This document shows, piece after piece, positions 17,916 through 26,866 of a DNA stretch of 64,000 bases. A program made the position numbers and the translations under genes. Positions within the stretch are counted from its first letter, which is position 1; each line of letters opens with the position of its first letter. Source of the stretch: Flexivirga endophytica (lineage in GTDB: Bacteria > Actinomycetota > Actinomycetes > Actinomycetales > Dermatophilaceae); contig NZ_BMHI01000004.1 in assembly GCF_014640635.1 (NCBI RefSeq), positions 1 through 64,000 of the forward strand, written 5' to 3'. The notes beneath the pieces were generated by a model. The model saw only the letters and a program-made list of their open reading frames with translations, had not been told where the DNA came from and ran no database searches.

Positions 17916-18164
17916 TAGGATGGGCGTCGCCCGTGGTGGTGGTGTGACGAACCACCGGGCGTTCGACGTGTATGACGCGGCAGCTGCCGCCATACACAGG
18001 GCGCCGGCCGAGGGACGCGCGTTCGGCGACACCGACGAGAGGCCGAGGTCTCCTCGGCGAAGGTGTGGTGGCACCGCGATCTGGCCCCCGCCCACACCTC
18101 CAGGGCTGCCTTTTCGTCAAGGTGGCCGATCTCGCGACCTTGACGGGAACCAACCCCGAAAGGA
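17916..18164 (+). promoter_or_regulatory. T-box riboswitch leader of aspS, with promoter
   Basis: The 347-bp gap between vapB and aspS. TAGGAT (17916-17921) is the likely -10, giving a leader of about 245 nt. A hairpin GTGTATG...CATACAC (about 17968-17998) has GAC, an Asp codon, in an asymmetric bulge and is a candidate Stem I/specifier. GCCGAGG-TCT-CCTCGGC (18042-18058) fits Stem III. It is followed by the T-box core TGGTGGCACCGCG (18066-18078) inside an 8-bp closing helix AGGTGTGG/CCACACCT (18061-18099). A 9-bp hairpin (18115-18145) lies before the Shine-Dalgarno GAAAGGA (18158-18164). The T-box core matches the family consensus well; the specifier assignment is less certain. Confidence 0.72.
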
Positions 18165-18173
18165 TTCGCACTC

Positions 18174-19970
18174 ATGCTTCGAACTCATGACGCCGGCACC
18201 CTGCGCGCCGCCGACGCCGGACAGACCCTGACCCTTGCCGGCTGGGTGGCCCGACGCCGCGACCACGGCGGCGTGGCCTTCCTCGACCTGCGCGACGCGA
18301 GCGGCGTCGTCCAGGTCGTCGCCCGCGACGAGGTGCTCACCGGCGCCGCTCACGGCCTGCGCAACGAATACTGCATCACGGTCACCGGCACGGTGCAGCC
18401 GCGCGACGCCAAGGACGTCAACTCCGACCTGCCGACCGGTGAGATCGACGTCGTCGCCGACACGATCGAGGTGCTGAGCGCGTCCGCGCCGCTGCCGTTC
18501 CAGATCGACGAGCGCATCAACGTCGGTGAGGAAGCCCGCCTCAAGCACCGCTACCTCGACCTGCGTCGCCCGGCCCAGGGCGGCGCGATCCGGTTGCGTT
18601 CCCAGGTGAACGCCGCCGCTCGCACCGTATTGGCCGAGCGCGACTTCGTCGAGATCGAGACGCCGACCCTGACCCGCTCGACCCCGGAGGGCGCTCGCGA
18701 CTTCCTGGTGCCGGCACGGCTCGCGCCGGGCAGCTGGTACGCCCTGCCGCAGAGCCCGCAGCTGTTCAAGCAGCTGCTGATGGTCGCCGGCATGGAGCGC
18801 TACTACCAGATCGCGCGCTGCTACCGAGACGAGGACTTCCGCGCCGACCGGCAGCCGGAGTTCACTCAGCTCGACATCGAGATGAGCTTCGTGGAGCAGT
18901 CCGACATCATCGAGCTCGGTGAGTCGATCGCGAAGGCGCTGTGGCAGGTCATCGGGGTCGACATCCCGACGCCGTTCCCGCAGATGACGTATGCCGACGC
19001 GATGGCGAAGTACGGTTCGGACAAGCCGGACCTGCGCTTCGACCTCGAACTGACCGAGTGCACAGACCTTTTCAAGGACACGACGTTCCGTGTCTTCCAG
19101 GCTCCGTATGTCGGTGCAGTGGTCATGCCTGGTGGTGCATCGCAGCCCCGTCGTCAGCTGGACGCCTGGCAGGAGTGGGCCAAGCAGCGCGGCGCGAAGG
19201 GCCTTGCCTACATCCTGGTCAAGGAGGACGGCACCCTCAGCGGACCGGTCGCCAAGAACCTCACCGAGGCCGAGATCGCAGCATTGCCAGGACATGTCGG
19301 TGCGAAGCCGGGTGACTGCATCTTCTTCGGCGCAGGCGACGCGAAGTCCTCGCGTGCGCTGCTCGGTGCGGCACGGCTGGAGATCGGCCGCCGCTGCGAG
19401 CTGATCGACGAGTCGAAGTGGTCCTTCCTCTGGGTGCTGGACGCGCCGCTGTTCGAGCCCGCCGCCGACGCGGTCGCCTCGGGTGACGTCGCGGTCGGTG
19501 CCGGCGCCTGGACCGCTGTGCATCACGCGTTCACCATGCCGAAGAAGGAGTATGTCGACACGTTCGACACCGACCCCGGTGCGGCGTTGGCCTATGCCTA
19601 CGACATGGTCTGCAACGGCAACGAGATCGGCGGCGGCTCGATCCGTATCCACCGCAAGGACATTCAGGAGCGGGTCTTCAAGGTGATGGGTCTGTCCGAG
19701 GAGGAGGCGCAGGAGAAGTTCGGCTTCCTGCTGGACGCCTTCGCCTTCGGCGCGCCGCCGCACGGAGGCATCGCGTTCGGCTGGGACCGCATCTGTGCTC
19801 TCCTCGCTGGCACCGACTCGATCCGTGAGGTCATCGCCTTCCCGAAGTCCGGTGGCGGCTACGACCCGTTGACCGCAGCGCCTGCGCCGATCACGCCGGC
19901 TCAGCGCAAGGAAGCCGGCGTCGATGCGAAGCCGGAGAAGAAGACCGAGGAGTCCGAGACGGCGGAGTAG
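18174..19970 (+). CDS. aspS: Aspartyl-tRNA synthetase
   Basis: 598 aa bacterial-type class II enzyme. An N-terminal OB fold ([19 protein letters not shown]) binds the anticodon. Class II motif 2 is [19 protein letters not shown] and motif 3 is GIAFGWDRI near the C-terminus, with the bacterial GAD insertion between them. A Lys/Glu-rich tail of about 25 residues ends the protein. GAAAGGA lies 9 nt before the ATG. Whether it is discriminating or also charges tRNA-Asn cannot be decided here. Expression is probably governed by the T-box leader. Confidence 0.96.
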   Translation: MLRTHDAGTLRAADAGQTLTLAGWVARRRDHGGVAFLDLRDASGVVQVVARDEVLTGAAHGLRNEYCITVTGTVQPRDAKDVNSDLPTGEIDVVADTIEVLSASAPLPFQIDERINVGEEARLKHRYLDLRRPAQGGAIRLRSQVNAAARTVLAERDFVEIETPTLTRSTPEGARDFLVPARLAPGSWYALPQSPQLFKQLLMVAGMERYYQIARCYRDEDFRADRQPEFTQLDIEMSFVEQSDIIELGESIAKALWQVIGVDIPTPFPQMTYADAMAKYGSDKPDLRFDLELTECTDLFKDTTFRVFQAPYVGAVVMPGGASQPRRQLDAWQEWAKQRGAKGLAYILVKEDGTLSGPVAKNLTEAEIAALPGHVGAKPGDCIFFGAGDAKSSRALLGAARLEIGRRCELIDESKWSFLWVLDAPLFEPAADAVASGDVAVGAGAWTAVHHAFTMPKKEYVDTFDTDPGAALAYAYDMVCNGNEIGGGSIRIHRKDIQERVFKVMGLSEEEAQEKFGFLLDAFAFGAPPHGGIAFGWDRICALLAGTDSIREVIAFPKSGGGYDPLTAAPAPITPAQRKEAGVDAKPEKKTEESETAE

Positions 19971-19987
19971 CGCGGGCGCAGACTTTC

Positions 19988-20060
19988 ACCGAGTGGCACA
20001 GTAAACGCCGAGTGGCACATCTGTAGATGTGCCACTCGGCGTCACGTGTGCGACTCGGCG
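19988..20060. repeat. Four-arm palindrome between convergent genes (family B relative)
   Basis: The forward arms ACCGAGTGGCACA (19988) and CGCCGAGTGGCACATCT (20006) are followed by the reverse arms AGATGTGCCACTCGGCG (20025) and TGTGCGACTCGG (20047). The inner pair is a perfect 17-bp stem with a 2-nt centre. The forward-forward-reverse-reverse plan equals family B, but the unit is CCGAGTGGCACA rather than CCGAGAGGACAG. It probably terminates aspS and the opposing thioesterase gene. Confidence 0.8.
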
Positions 20061-20894
20061 TCAGTCGAGGCTTGCGGGAAACCGTGCCGAGGCGAGTTGC
20101 CTCGAGTGCGCGACGAGGCGGCCGGTGGAGTCCCACACCTCGCAGTCCTCGTTGAGGAGTCCGCCGGCGACGTGAGTCGTGTGCAGTCGCAACTGCAGCC
20201 AACCCGGTGCGGGTATGCCGCGCACGTAACCGGTGAACTCCACGGTCGGCACCCAGCCGCTCGATCCGAGGTCGAACGACACGGGCGGGAACGCGTCCAG
20301 CACGAGCAGGAGACCGATCGCGTCGATCGGGGCCTCGTCCGCGAGCCGTAGCCATCCGCGCATCTCACCCTCGCCGCTGGGTTCGCCGACGGCCCAGCCG
20401 ATCGTCGCCGGATCCATTCGGGCGTCGAAGCGCTGGAGGAAGCCCGACTTGGTGAGCGTCGACGGTGGGGCATCACTCGCCGAGAGACACTTGTCCGGTG
20501 GCGGGATATCAGGCGCCGCAACGGTTTTCAGCACCGGTTCGGCATACCTGTCGAGGTCGCCGAGTGTCACGAGCGCTCGCGACCGCTCGACGGACCTACC
20601 GTCGACGTCTTGCGACACCGTGACCTGCGCGGTGGTCATCGAGCGCCCGGATCGCAGGATCTGTGGCTCGACCAGCACCGGGCCCGCGGTGCCGGGGGAG
20701 AGGAACACCCCGGAGAAGCTCAGCGGATCGCGATGCCCGCCGGCCGATTCGCTGGAGCGTGCCGTCGCTGTGGTGGCGAGTGACATCAGCAGACCGCCGT
20801 TGACCGCCTCGCCGATCGCCCAGTCGTCGCTGAGTTCGCCGGCCCAGCCGGTCCCGGATTGTTCGAGGCGGAGTGCGTCGCCGAGTTCCGTCAT
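20061..20894 (-). CDS. Acyl-CoA thioesterase-like double-hotdog protein
   Basis: 277 aa. The N-terminal hotdog (DDWAIGEAVNGGLLMSLATTA ... LSFSGVFLSPGTAGPVLVEP) and C-terminal hotdog (GWVPTVEFTGYVRGIPAPGWLQLRLHTTHVAGG ... EDCEVWDSTGRLVAHSRQL) match the TesB-like 'thioesterase superfamily' proteins common in actinobacteria. The ATG at 20894 is used because the sequence upstream (to 21206) is an antisense shadow of the exported-protein gene. The acyl substrate is unknown. Confidence 0.85.
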   Translation of the reverse strand: MTELGDALRLEQSGTGWAGELSDDWAIGEAVNGGLLMSLATTATARSSESAGGHRDPLSFSGVFLSPGTAGPVLVEPQILRSGRSMTTAQVTVSQDVDGRSVERSRALVTLGDLDRYAEPVLKTVAAPDIPPPDKCLSASDAPPSTLTKSGFLQRFDARMDPATIGWAVGEPSGEGEMRGWLRLADEAPIDAIGLLLVLDAFPPVSFDLGSSGWVPTVEFTGYVRGIPAPGWLQLRLHTTHVAGGLLNEDCEVWDSTGRLVAHSRQLASARFPASLD

Positions 20895-20928
20895 GACGAC
20901 ATCATGACGGAGCGGGTTCCCAGGGTTG

Positions 20929-21336
20929 TCAGCCGGTGATGGTGACCGGTGCCGACTGGCCGAGGAGGGTTCCGTTTGCGTAGACGGCCGCCGCGCACGT
21001 AGTCCATGGCTTACCGAAGACGAGTAGCACTCTGGAACCGCGGATCGTGTTCGCGCCGAGCGTGAACGTGGTGGGGAGCTGCTGGCCGTCGAAGACGAAC
21101 ACCATCGTGGTTCCACTCGGCCAGTTCCCGGACGTGAGAGTGCCTGCCGCCGACGCATGCACGTTGTACGCGCCGTCACCCTCGGACGCGTAATAGGCAG
21201 ACACACTGCTGAAGATGACCAGGGATGCCGGCGTCGAGGCAGATGCCGCCGGAGCCGCCGCGGCGAACGCGACGACGGGCACGCTCCAGGCCGCCGATCG
21301 CAGCACGTTGCGTCTGCCGGCTACGGGTTTGCTCAT
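20929..21336 (-). CDS. Small exported protein with twin-arginine signal
   Basis: 135 aa. The N-terminus has GRRNVLRSAAWSVPVVAFAA and then PAASAS, a Tat-like signal peptide (R-R-N-V-L, hydrophobic core, AxA site near residue 33). The mature part of about 100 residues is rich in beta-prone, Ser/Thr/Gly/Val segments and ends SAPVTITG, which suggests a small Ig-like or beta-sandwich domain. It has a single Cys (WTTCAAAV). Family and function are not recognised. A possible -10 (TACCTT) lies near 21388 on the minus strand, in an otherwise featureless gap. Confidence 0.72.
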   Translation of the reverse strand: MSKPVAGRRNVLRSAAWSVPVVAFAAAAPAASASTPASLVIFSSVSAYYASEGDGAYNVHASAAGTLTSGNWPSGTTMVFVFDGQQLPTTFTLGANTIRGSRVLLVFGKPWTTCAAAVYANGTLLGQSAPVTITG

Positions 21337-21434
21337 GGCACCATCCTCTGCTCCGGGAGGGGCGCAGGATCAGCGTCCGACAGAGCAAAGGTAGATCCGG
21401 AGGTGCCATCAGTAAGGACAAATTGCAGCCCCGA

Positions 21435-22184
21435 TCACGACGAGGGTTGCAGCCTCCGGCTGGCCCAGGCGCGAGCGACGGTGAAACCGAGCCCTTGGTA
21501 AAGGGCACGGGCGCGATCGTTCTCGGCATACATGCCGAGCGTGCAGACCCCGTGTTCGGCGATGGCGCGCCGCGTGAGTCCGGCGGTGACCGTGGCACCC
21601 AGTCCGCGGCCGCGCAGTCCCGGATGCACGACGATGCCAGCCAGATGCGGCGCACCACCCGGTGTCAGATGTATGGCGCCGACGGCGACCAGCTCGCCCC
21701 TCTCCCGGAGCCCGAGCCACAGGCGGGTGCGACCGCTGCCGGGTTCGGACTCGGCGGACGGGTTGCCGACCTCGTACAGCGCGCTGATCTCAGCGGCATC
21801 GTGCACGTCGTCCAACTCGACGAGTGCATCCTCCGCCGCGATCGGGTGCGGCGCGCGCTCGGTCCACATCCAGTCCCAGTCCCCGCCGCCGGTCATCCGT
21901 GTTCCGAGCCGGTCCTCGAGCAGGGGCAGGAAGCGTCGCTCGACGCCCAGGCCGTTGACCTCCGGTGGCAGGTCGGCTAGCACGGCATCCAGCAGTGACG
22001 GGACGTCGTCGTTCCCGATCAGCGAGACGCCGTGGATGTGCCGCGAGTGCGAATGACGTTGGAAACCCACGGCATCCCCGTAGGCCCAGATGTCCGAGCG
22101 GTGCGGACGGGCGAGATCCCAGCGAATGAACGGGTCGTCTGGAAACAGCGTGTGCAGTGCGCTGCCGGGGAGGCGGCGAATCAT
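21435..22184 (-). CDS. GNAT-family acetyltransferase
   Basis: 249 aa. The C-terminal GNAT domain is clear: LVAVGAIHLTPGGAPHLAGIVVHP, the acetyl-CoA loop LRGRGLGATVTAGLTRRAI, and MYAENDRARALYQGLGF. The N-terminal ~120 residues (IRWDLARPHRSDIWAYGDAVGF...) form a second lobe of the kind in two-domain GNATs. The start at ATG 22184 is chosen; a longer TTG start at 22289 would leave almost no room for the divergent rarA promoter. The substrate is unknown. Confidence 0.85.
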   Translation of the reverse strand: MIRRLPGSALHTLFPDDPFIRWDLARPHRSDIWAYGDAVGFQRHSHSRHIHGVSLIGNDDVPSLLDAVLADLPPEVNGLGVERRFLPLLEDRLGTRMTGGGDWDWMWTERAPHPIAAEDALVELDDVHDAAEISALYEVGNPSAESEPGSGRTRLWLGLRERGELVAVGAIHLTPGGAPHLAGIVVHPGLRGRGLGATVTAGLTRRAIAEHGVCTLGMYAENDRARALYQGLGFTVARAWASRRLQPSS

Positions 22185-22293
22185 GGTGTCGGCCACAACG
22201 AGGCATGTTCTCGCTTGGCGTTGCGAGTCGCAAGTTCCCCGCAGTGCCAACCCAGTCCAGCCTCCGGTGTTCGTGTCGATGAACTTCAACGAT

Positions 22294-22299
22294 TAGCGT
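22294..22299 (+). promoter_or_regulatory. -10 element of leaderless rarA promoter
   Basis: TAGCGT lies 7 nt before GTG 22307. This supports the second of two possible GTG starts (22298 and 22307), because the first lies within the promoter itself. Confidence 0.5.
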
Positions 22300-22306
22300 G
22301 GCATGC

Positions 22307-23680
22307 GTGTCCGATGATCTGTTCAGCGCTACCAGTGACGAAGCGTCCGAGGGCGCGAGCACTGCGCCGCTCGCGGTACGGATGCGCCCCCGATCGATCG
22401 ACGAGGTCCGTGGTCAGGACGACGCGCTGAAACAGGGGAGTCCGTTGCGCCGGCTGATCGAGGGCGCGAAGGGCGCCGCCGGCCCCGTGTCGGCCATCCT
22501 CTGGGGCCCGCCCGGGACGGGGAAGACCACCGTCGCACACCTTGTTGCCACGGCGGCGGACCGACGATTCGTGGAGTTGTCGGCGATCAACGCGGGTGTC
22601 AAGGACGTGCGTGCGGTCATGGAGCAGGCGACCCGTGACCGCAGCCTTTACGACCGGCAGACCGTGCTGTTCCTGGACGAGATCCACCGTTTCAGCAAGG
22701 CGCAGCAGGACGCGCTGCTGCCCGGCGTCGAGAACCGCCTCGTGGTCCTCGTCGCGGCCACGACCGAGAACCCCAGTTTCAGCGTCATCGCACCCTTGCT
22801 CTCCCGCTCCATGCTGGTGCGGCTGGAGTCGCTGAACGACGACGACATCGCGGCGCTGCTCGATGACGCCGTCACCGAGTCTCGAGGACTCGCAGGCGAG
22901 TTCACCCTCGCCGAGGATGCTCGTGCGCACCTCGTGCGGATGGCGGGCGGCGACGCGCGCCGGTCCCTGACCGCTCTGGAAGCAGCCGCTGGAGTCGCGC
23001 AGGACGCCGCTGCGATCGGCGTGGACCCGGTGCCGATCGAGTTGCCGCACGTGGAGCAGGCGATGGCGACCGCTGCGGTGCGTTACGACCGCGCGGGGGA
23101 CCAGCACTACGACGTCGCCAGTGCGCTCATCAAGTCGATGCGTGGCAGCGACGTCGACGCGGCGCTGCACTACCTCGCACGGATGCTCGAGGCAGGGGAG
23201 GATCCACGCTTCATCGCCCGCCGGATCGTGATCAGTGCCAGCGAGGACGTCGGTATGGCGGACCCGACCGCCCTGCAGACTGCCGTCGCAGCCATGCACG
23301 CCGTCGCTCAGATCGGTATGCCGGAGGCGCGCATCATCCTCGGTCAGGCAGTGGTGCACAACGCACTCGCTCCGAAGTCGAATGCGGCATATAAGGGCAT
23401 CAACGCGGCCATCGAGGATGTCCGCGCCGGCCACGGGGGAGCGGTGCCGTCGCACCTGCGCGGTTCGGGGTACGCCGGGGCGGCTGCGCTGGGCCATGGC
23501 GACGGTTATCGCTACACCCACGACGAGCCTGCTGGGGTCGGGACACAGCAGTTCCTGCCCGACGATCTGGTCGACGCCGACTATTACCGCCCGACCGACC
23601 GCGGCTGGGAGCAGAAGCTCGGCCCCCGATGGCAATCGCTGCGCGCGATCATCCGCGGTGTGGACGGTCCGATGAATTGA
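22307..23680 (+). CDS. rarA: Replication-associated recombination protein A (AAA+ ATPase)
   Basis: 457 aa, the usual RarA/MgsA length. Walker [12 protein letters not shown] is near residue 66, Walker B and sensor region [20 protein letters not shown] near 122-141, and sensor 1 AATTENPSF. The C-terminal MgsA tetramerisation part includes [27 protein letters not shown] and EDVGMADP. It acts at stalled replication forks. In many actinobacteria rarA lies between aspS and alaS, as here. Confidence 0.94.
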   Translation: MSDDLFSATSDEASEGASTAPLAVRMRPRSIDEVRGQDDALKQGSPLRRLIEGAKGAAGPVSAILWGPPGTGKTTVAHLVATAADRRFVELSAINAGVKDVRAVMEQATRDRSLYDRQTVLFLDEIHRFSKAQQDALLPGVENRLVVLVAATTENPSFSVIAPLLSRSMLVRLESLNDDDIAALLDDAVTESRGLAGEFTLAEDARAHLVRMAGGDARRSLTALEAAAGVAQDAAAIGVDPVPIELPHVEQAMATAAVRYDRAGDQHYDVASALIKSMRGSDVDAALHYLARMLEAGEDPRFIARRIVISASEDVGMADPTALQTAVAAMHAVAQIGMPEARIILGQAVVHNALAPKSNAAYKGINAAIEDVRAGHGGAVPSHLRGSGYAGAAALGHGDGYRYTHDEPAGVGTQQFLPDDLVDADYYRPTDRGWEQKLGPRWQSLRAIIRGVDGPMN

Positions 23681-23813
23681 AGCCCGCGCGGTGAGCGGTG
23701 ATGGTAAACAAGTAACGATCTCGTTTCAGGGCCTGTAAATGGCGCACCTGTCAGCGGTTCTCATGGCAGCGTGTGCGAGATCGTCCCGTCGCTTCACCGA
23801 ATCGGAGTAAACA

Positions 23814-25571
23814 ATGCGTAGGTCGAGCAAGATCGCCGCTGCCGTGGTAATGATGGCCATGCCATTGGCCGCGTGCAGCAGTAGTGGACCGAGCAACAAC
23901 AACGACAAGTCGGACACGTCCGCGTCCACCCCACGGGCCAAGGTGAAGTCCTCGGCCATGGACGCGTCGGTCAAGGGACCGGCGCCCGACATCGCAGGCG
24001 CCAAGAAGGGCGGGACCCTGACCATCACGGACGCCGGGGCACCGCCGACGTTCGACCCGGCCGGCGCCTACTACGAGTTCTCGATGACCATCCTGTCGGA
24101 GTTGGTGACCCGTGGGCTGACCGGCTACCAAGTAGACCAGGACGGAAAGTCCACCCTCGTGCCCGACATGGCGCAAGGGCTGGGCAAGGAATCGGCGGAC
24201 GGCAAGACCTGGACCTTCAAGCTCAAGCCGGGGATGAAGTACAGCAACGGCCAGCCGGTGAAGGCCGCGGACTTCGTCTACGCGATCAAGCGCTCGTTCG
24301 ACGAGAACCTCGGTGGCCAGGGTCCGGTGCCCTACCTGAAGACCACTTTGGTGGGTGGCGACACCTACAAGGGCCCGTTCAAGGACAAGGGCAAGGACTT
24401 CAAGGGCGTCACCTCAAAGGGCGACGACACGGTGATCTTCCATCTGACCCGGAAGTGGCCGACCCTGCCCTACTACCTGGCGTTCCCGGCTGCCAGCCCG
24501 GTGCCGCAGTCCGCCGAGAAGAAGTCCACCTACGAGAAGAACCCGTTGGCCACTGGCCCCTACAAGTTCAAGACGTTCAACAAGGGCACGCGCATCGTGC
24601 TGGAGAAGAACACGCAGTGGGACGCAAAGTCGGACCCGATCCGGCACCAGTACCCGGACACCATCGACGTGAAGCTGGGCGTCACCGCACTCACCGAGCA
24701 GCAGCGGATCTTCGCCAACTCGGGCCCGGGCGCTACGACGCTGGACATCTCCGGTCTCGACGCGGGACTGGAGACCAAGGCCAAGTCGCAGGCGAAGCAG
24801 GTCGTCTTCGGCCCGTCGCCGTGTGAGTCCTATCTGCCGCTGAACTCCAAGAAGATCCCGCTCGAGGTCCGCCAGGCGATCGCCGTCGCCTACCCCTATG
24901 ACCAGACCCGCAAGGCCGGTGGGGAGAGCCGTCTCACCTACGACCCGGCCACCACCTACGCGCCACCGCAGGTGCCCGGTATCAAGCAGTACCCCGCGGT
25001 CAACGGTCTGATCGGCAAGGGTTCGGGTGACCCGGCCAAGGCCAAGGCGATGCTGAAGAAGGCGGGCAAGTCCAACTTCGAGCTCTCCTGGTACTACGTG
25101 AGTGGTAAGGGCCAGGACGAGGCGGCCAACAACGCGCTGAAGTCGGCGATGCAGAAGGCCGGCTTCAAGGTGAAGGACGTTCCGGTCAGTCAGGCGGAGA
25201 TCTCGGAGAAGATCAACGACCCGAACGCTCCGCAGAACGTCGGTCAAGGCATCAGCTCCTGGTGCTACGACTGGCCGTCCGGGGACTCGATCTACCCGCA
25301 GCTGTTCAGCACGACGACTGCCAAGGACGGTCGTTCGGTCGCGAACCTGCAGGACAAGGCAATCGACCAGGAACTCGACCGGATCAGCGCACTGGACCCG
25401 ACGGAGGCGGCGCCGGAGTGGCTCGCCTTCGACAAGAAGATGACCAAGCAGGTCATGGGCATCCCGTTGTCCTACTCGAAGGCGAGTTCGGTGTTGGGCA
25501 ACAAGGTGCACAACGTCGTCCCCGACCCCAACCACGGATTGCCCGATTTCGCGCAGGTCTGGGTGGGCTGA
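23814..25571 (+). CDS. Peptide ABC transporter substrate-binding lipoprotein 1 (family 5)
   Basis: 585 aa. The lipoprotein signal has lipobox LAAC (Cys21). The mature protein is a full-length SBP_bac_5 domain: KKGGTLTITDAGAPPTFDPA, LVPDMAQGLGKESADGKTWTF, ADFVYAIKRSFDE, SSWCYDWPSGDSIYPQLF. Two Cys, in GPSPCESY and SSWCYDW, are shared with the second binding protein at 26867, so a disulfide is possible. It is the first gene of the transporter operon. Upstream (23681-23813) no convincing promoter is seen apart from AT-richer TGTAAAT. Confidence 0.92.
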   Translation: MRRSSKIAAAVVMMAMPLAACSSSGPSNNNDKSDTSASTPRAKVKSSAMDASVKGPAPDIAGAKKGGTLTITDAGAPPTFDPAGAYYEFSMTILSELVTRGLTGYQVDQDGKSTLVPDMAQGLGKESADGKTWTFKLKPGMKYSNGQPVKAADFVYAIKRSFDENLGGQGPVPYLKTTLVGGDTYKGPFKDKGKDFKGVTSKGDDTVIFHLTRKWPTLPYYLAFPAASPVPQSAEKKSTYEKNPLATGPYKFKTFNKGTRIVLEKNTQWDAKSDPIRHQYPDTIDVKLGVTALTEQQRIFANSGPGATTLDISGLDAGLETKAKSQAKQVVFGPSPCESYLPLNSKKIPLEVRQAIAVAYPYDQTRKAGGESRLTYDPATTYAPPQVPGIKQYPAVNGLIGKGSGDPAKAKAMLKKAGKSNFELSWYYVSGKGQDEAANNALKSAMQKAGFKVKDVPVSQAEISEKINDPNAPQNVGQGISSWCYDWPSGDSIYPQLFSTTTAKDGRSVANLQDKAIDQELDRISALDPTEAAPEWLAFDKKMTKQVMGIPLSYSKASSVLGNKVHNVVPDPNHGLPDFAQVWVG

Positions 25572-25693
25572 GACATAGCTCACTCAATGTAACGATTGGG
25601 TGACCTTCACCAAGTCGTGGTTGTGCGCCGCGTCCGCTGTGGCATCGTTAGTGCGTCGCAGCGGGCGGGGGCACGGCTGAGGGACCACGAAAG

Positions 25694-25722
25694 AGTCGGC
25701 CACGACCAATGATTGGCCGACT
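25694..25722 (+). other. Intra-operon RNA hairpin before the dppC-like gene
   Basis: The arms AGTCGGCCA and TGGCCGACT (9 bp, perfect) enclose an 11-nt loop. It stands in the 174-nt gap after the first binding protein, 13 nt before the GGAGG of the permease gene. It may protect the upstream mRNA or reduce read-through, giving more binding protein than permease. Confidence 0.6.
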
Positions 25723-25745
25723 TCCAAAACTCGTATGGAGGATCG

Positions 25746-26786
25746 ATGACCGCTGGGCCAGGCGGCGTCAATGAGACGCTGACGGAGGTCGGTCAAGTTC
25801 ACGGGACCGACGGCGCCACCGCAGTCCTGGGCAAGACGGATCACGGGGATGACGGGGGGCAGCAGAGCAAATCGCCGCGGCAGATCGCCTTCGCTCGGTT
25901 GCGCAAGGACCGCATCGCCGTCATCTGCACCGTCATCATCGGGCTGTTCCTGTTGATGGGGATCTTCGCACCGTTGATCGCGGGCATCGAGGGCCAGAAC
26001 CCCACCGACCCGCACTTCGACCTCATCGGTGACGACAACCTGCCGACCTTCTACACCAGTGGCGACCATTGGCTCGGCCTCACGGCCAACTCCGGGTATG
26101 ACGTCTTCGCCCGGTTCGTCTACGGCATCCGGCCTTCCTTCGCCATTGCGCTGATCGTCACCATCGTCACCACCATCATCGGTGTGCTGCTCGGTCTGGT
26201 TGCGGGCTTCTTCGGTGGCTGGATCGACCGGGTCATCGGCTGGCTGGTCGACTTCGTCCTCTCGCTGCCGTTCCTGCTCTTCGCGATCGCGCTGGTGCCG
26301 ATCATGACGACCTACCTGGTGCCCGGCGGGCAGCCGACCTCCAGCGAGGTGCAGAAGATCCGCATCTTCGCGGTCTTCATCGCCTTGATCTTCTTCGGCT
26401 GGGCGGGGCTGTGCCGCCTCATCCGAGGCGAGGTTCTGGCGCTGCGTGAGCGCGAGTTCGTGCAAGCCGCACGGTCACTCGGAGCACCGACCAAGCGCAT
26501 CCTCTTCAAGGAGATGCTGCCCAATCTGACCAGCGTCATCCTGGTGGCCTTCACCACCTCGCTGCCTGCCTGGATCGGTGCGGAGGCCGGACTGTCCTAC
26601 CTCGGTGTCGGCATCAGCCTGCCGACGGCCGACTGGGGCCTGGACATCGCTCTCGGCCAGCAGCAGATGCAGGCATTCCCGCTGCCGATGCTGGTCCCAC
26701 TCGTCGGCCTGCTCATCCTGGTGCTCTGTCTGAGCCTGCTGGGCGATGCGGTGTCGGACGCGTTCAACCCCAACACCCGGCGCTGA
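25746..26786 (+). CDS. Peptide ABC transporter permease, DppC/OppC type
   Basis: 346 aa. A polar N-terminus of about 55 residues precedes TM1 (IAVICTVIIGLFLLMGIFAPLIAG). The BPD_transp_1 domain has about five further TM segments and the EAA loop EFVQAARSLGAPTKRILFKEMLPN, which contacts the ATPase. The ATG at 25746 has GGAGGA 8 nt upstream; a start at 25713 lies before that site. It should pair with the DppB-type permease at 28751 even though a second binding-protein gene separates them. Confidence 0.9.
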   Translation: MTAGPGGVNETLTEVGQVHGTDGATAVLGKTDHGDDGGQQSKSPRQIAFARLRKDRIAVICTVIIGLFLLMGIFAPLIAGIEGQNPTDPHFDLIGDDNLPTFYTSGDHWLGLTANSGYDVFARFVYGIRPSFAIALIVTIVTTIIGVLLGLVAGFFGGWIDRVIGWLVDFVLSLPFLLFAIALVPIMTTYLVPGGQPTSSEVQKIRIFAVFIALIFFGWAGLCRLIRGEVLALREREFVQAARSLGAPTKRILFKEMLPNLTSVILVAFTTSLPAWIGAEAGLSYLGVGISLPTADWGLDIALGQQQMQAFPLPMLVPLVGLLILVLCLSLLGDAVSDAFNPNTRR

Positions 26787-26866
26787 TCGCGACCGACACA
26801 CCACAACGCACTTCACACACTCTTTCCGGGCTGTGCCGGGAAGTAACGAAAAAGGGAGAATGACAA

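Noticed and set aside
18117-19763. 548-residue minus-strand frame opposite aspS
   Set aside because: Antisense shadow of aspS, in which every conserved aspS motif is on the plus strand. Similar shadows opposite the transporter (26813-28675), carB (49566-51359) and metK/priA (59544-62327) were rejected for the same reason.
23712-26850. Shared GTAACGA heptamer upstream of both binding-protein genes and the permease gene (about 23712, 25591, 26843)
   Set aside because: Seven bases at three sites, with no common spacing to starts or flanking similarity. It may reflect duplication or chance.
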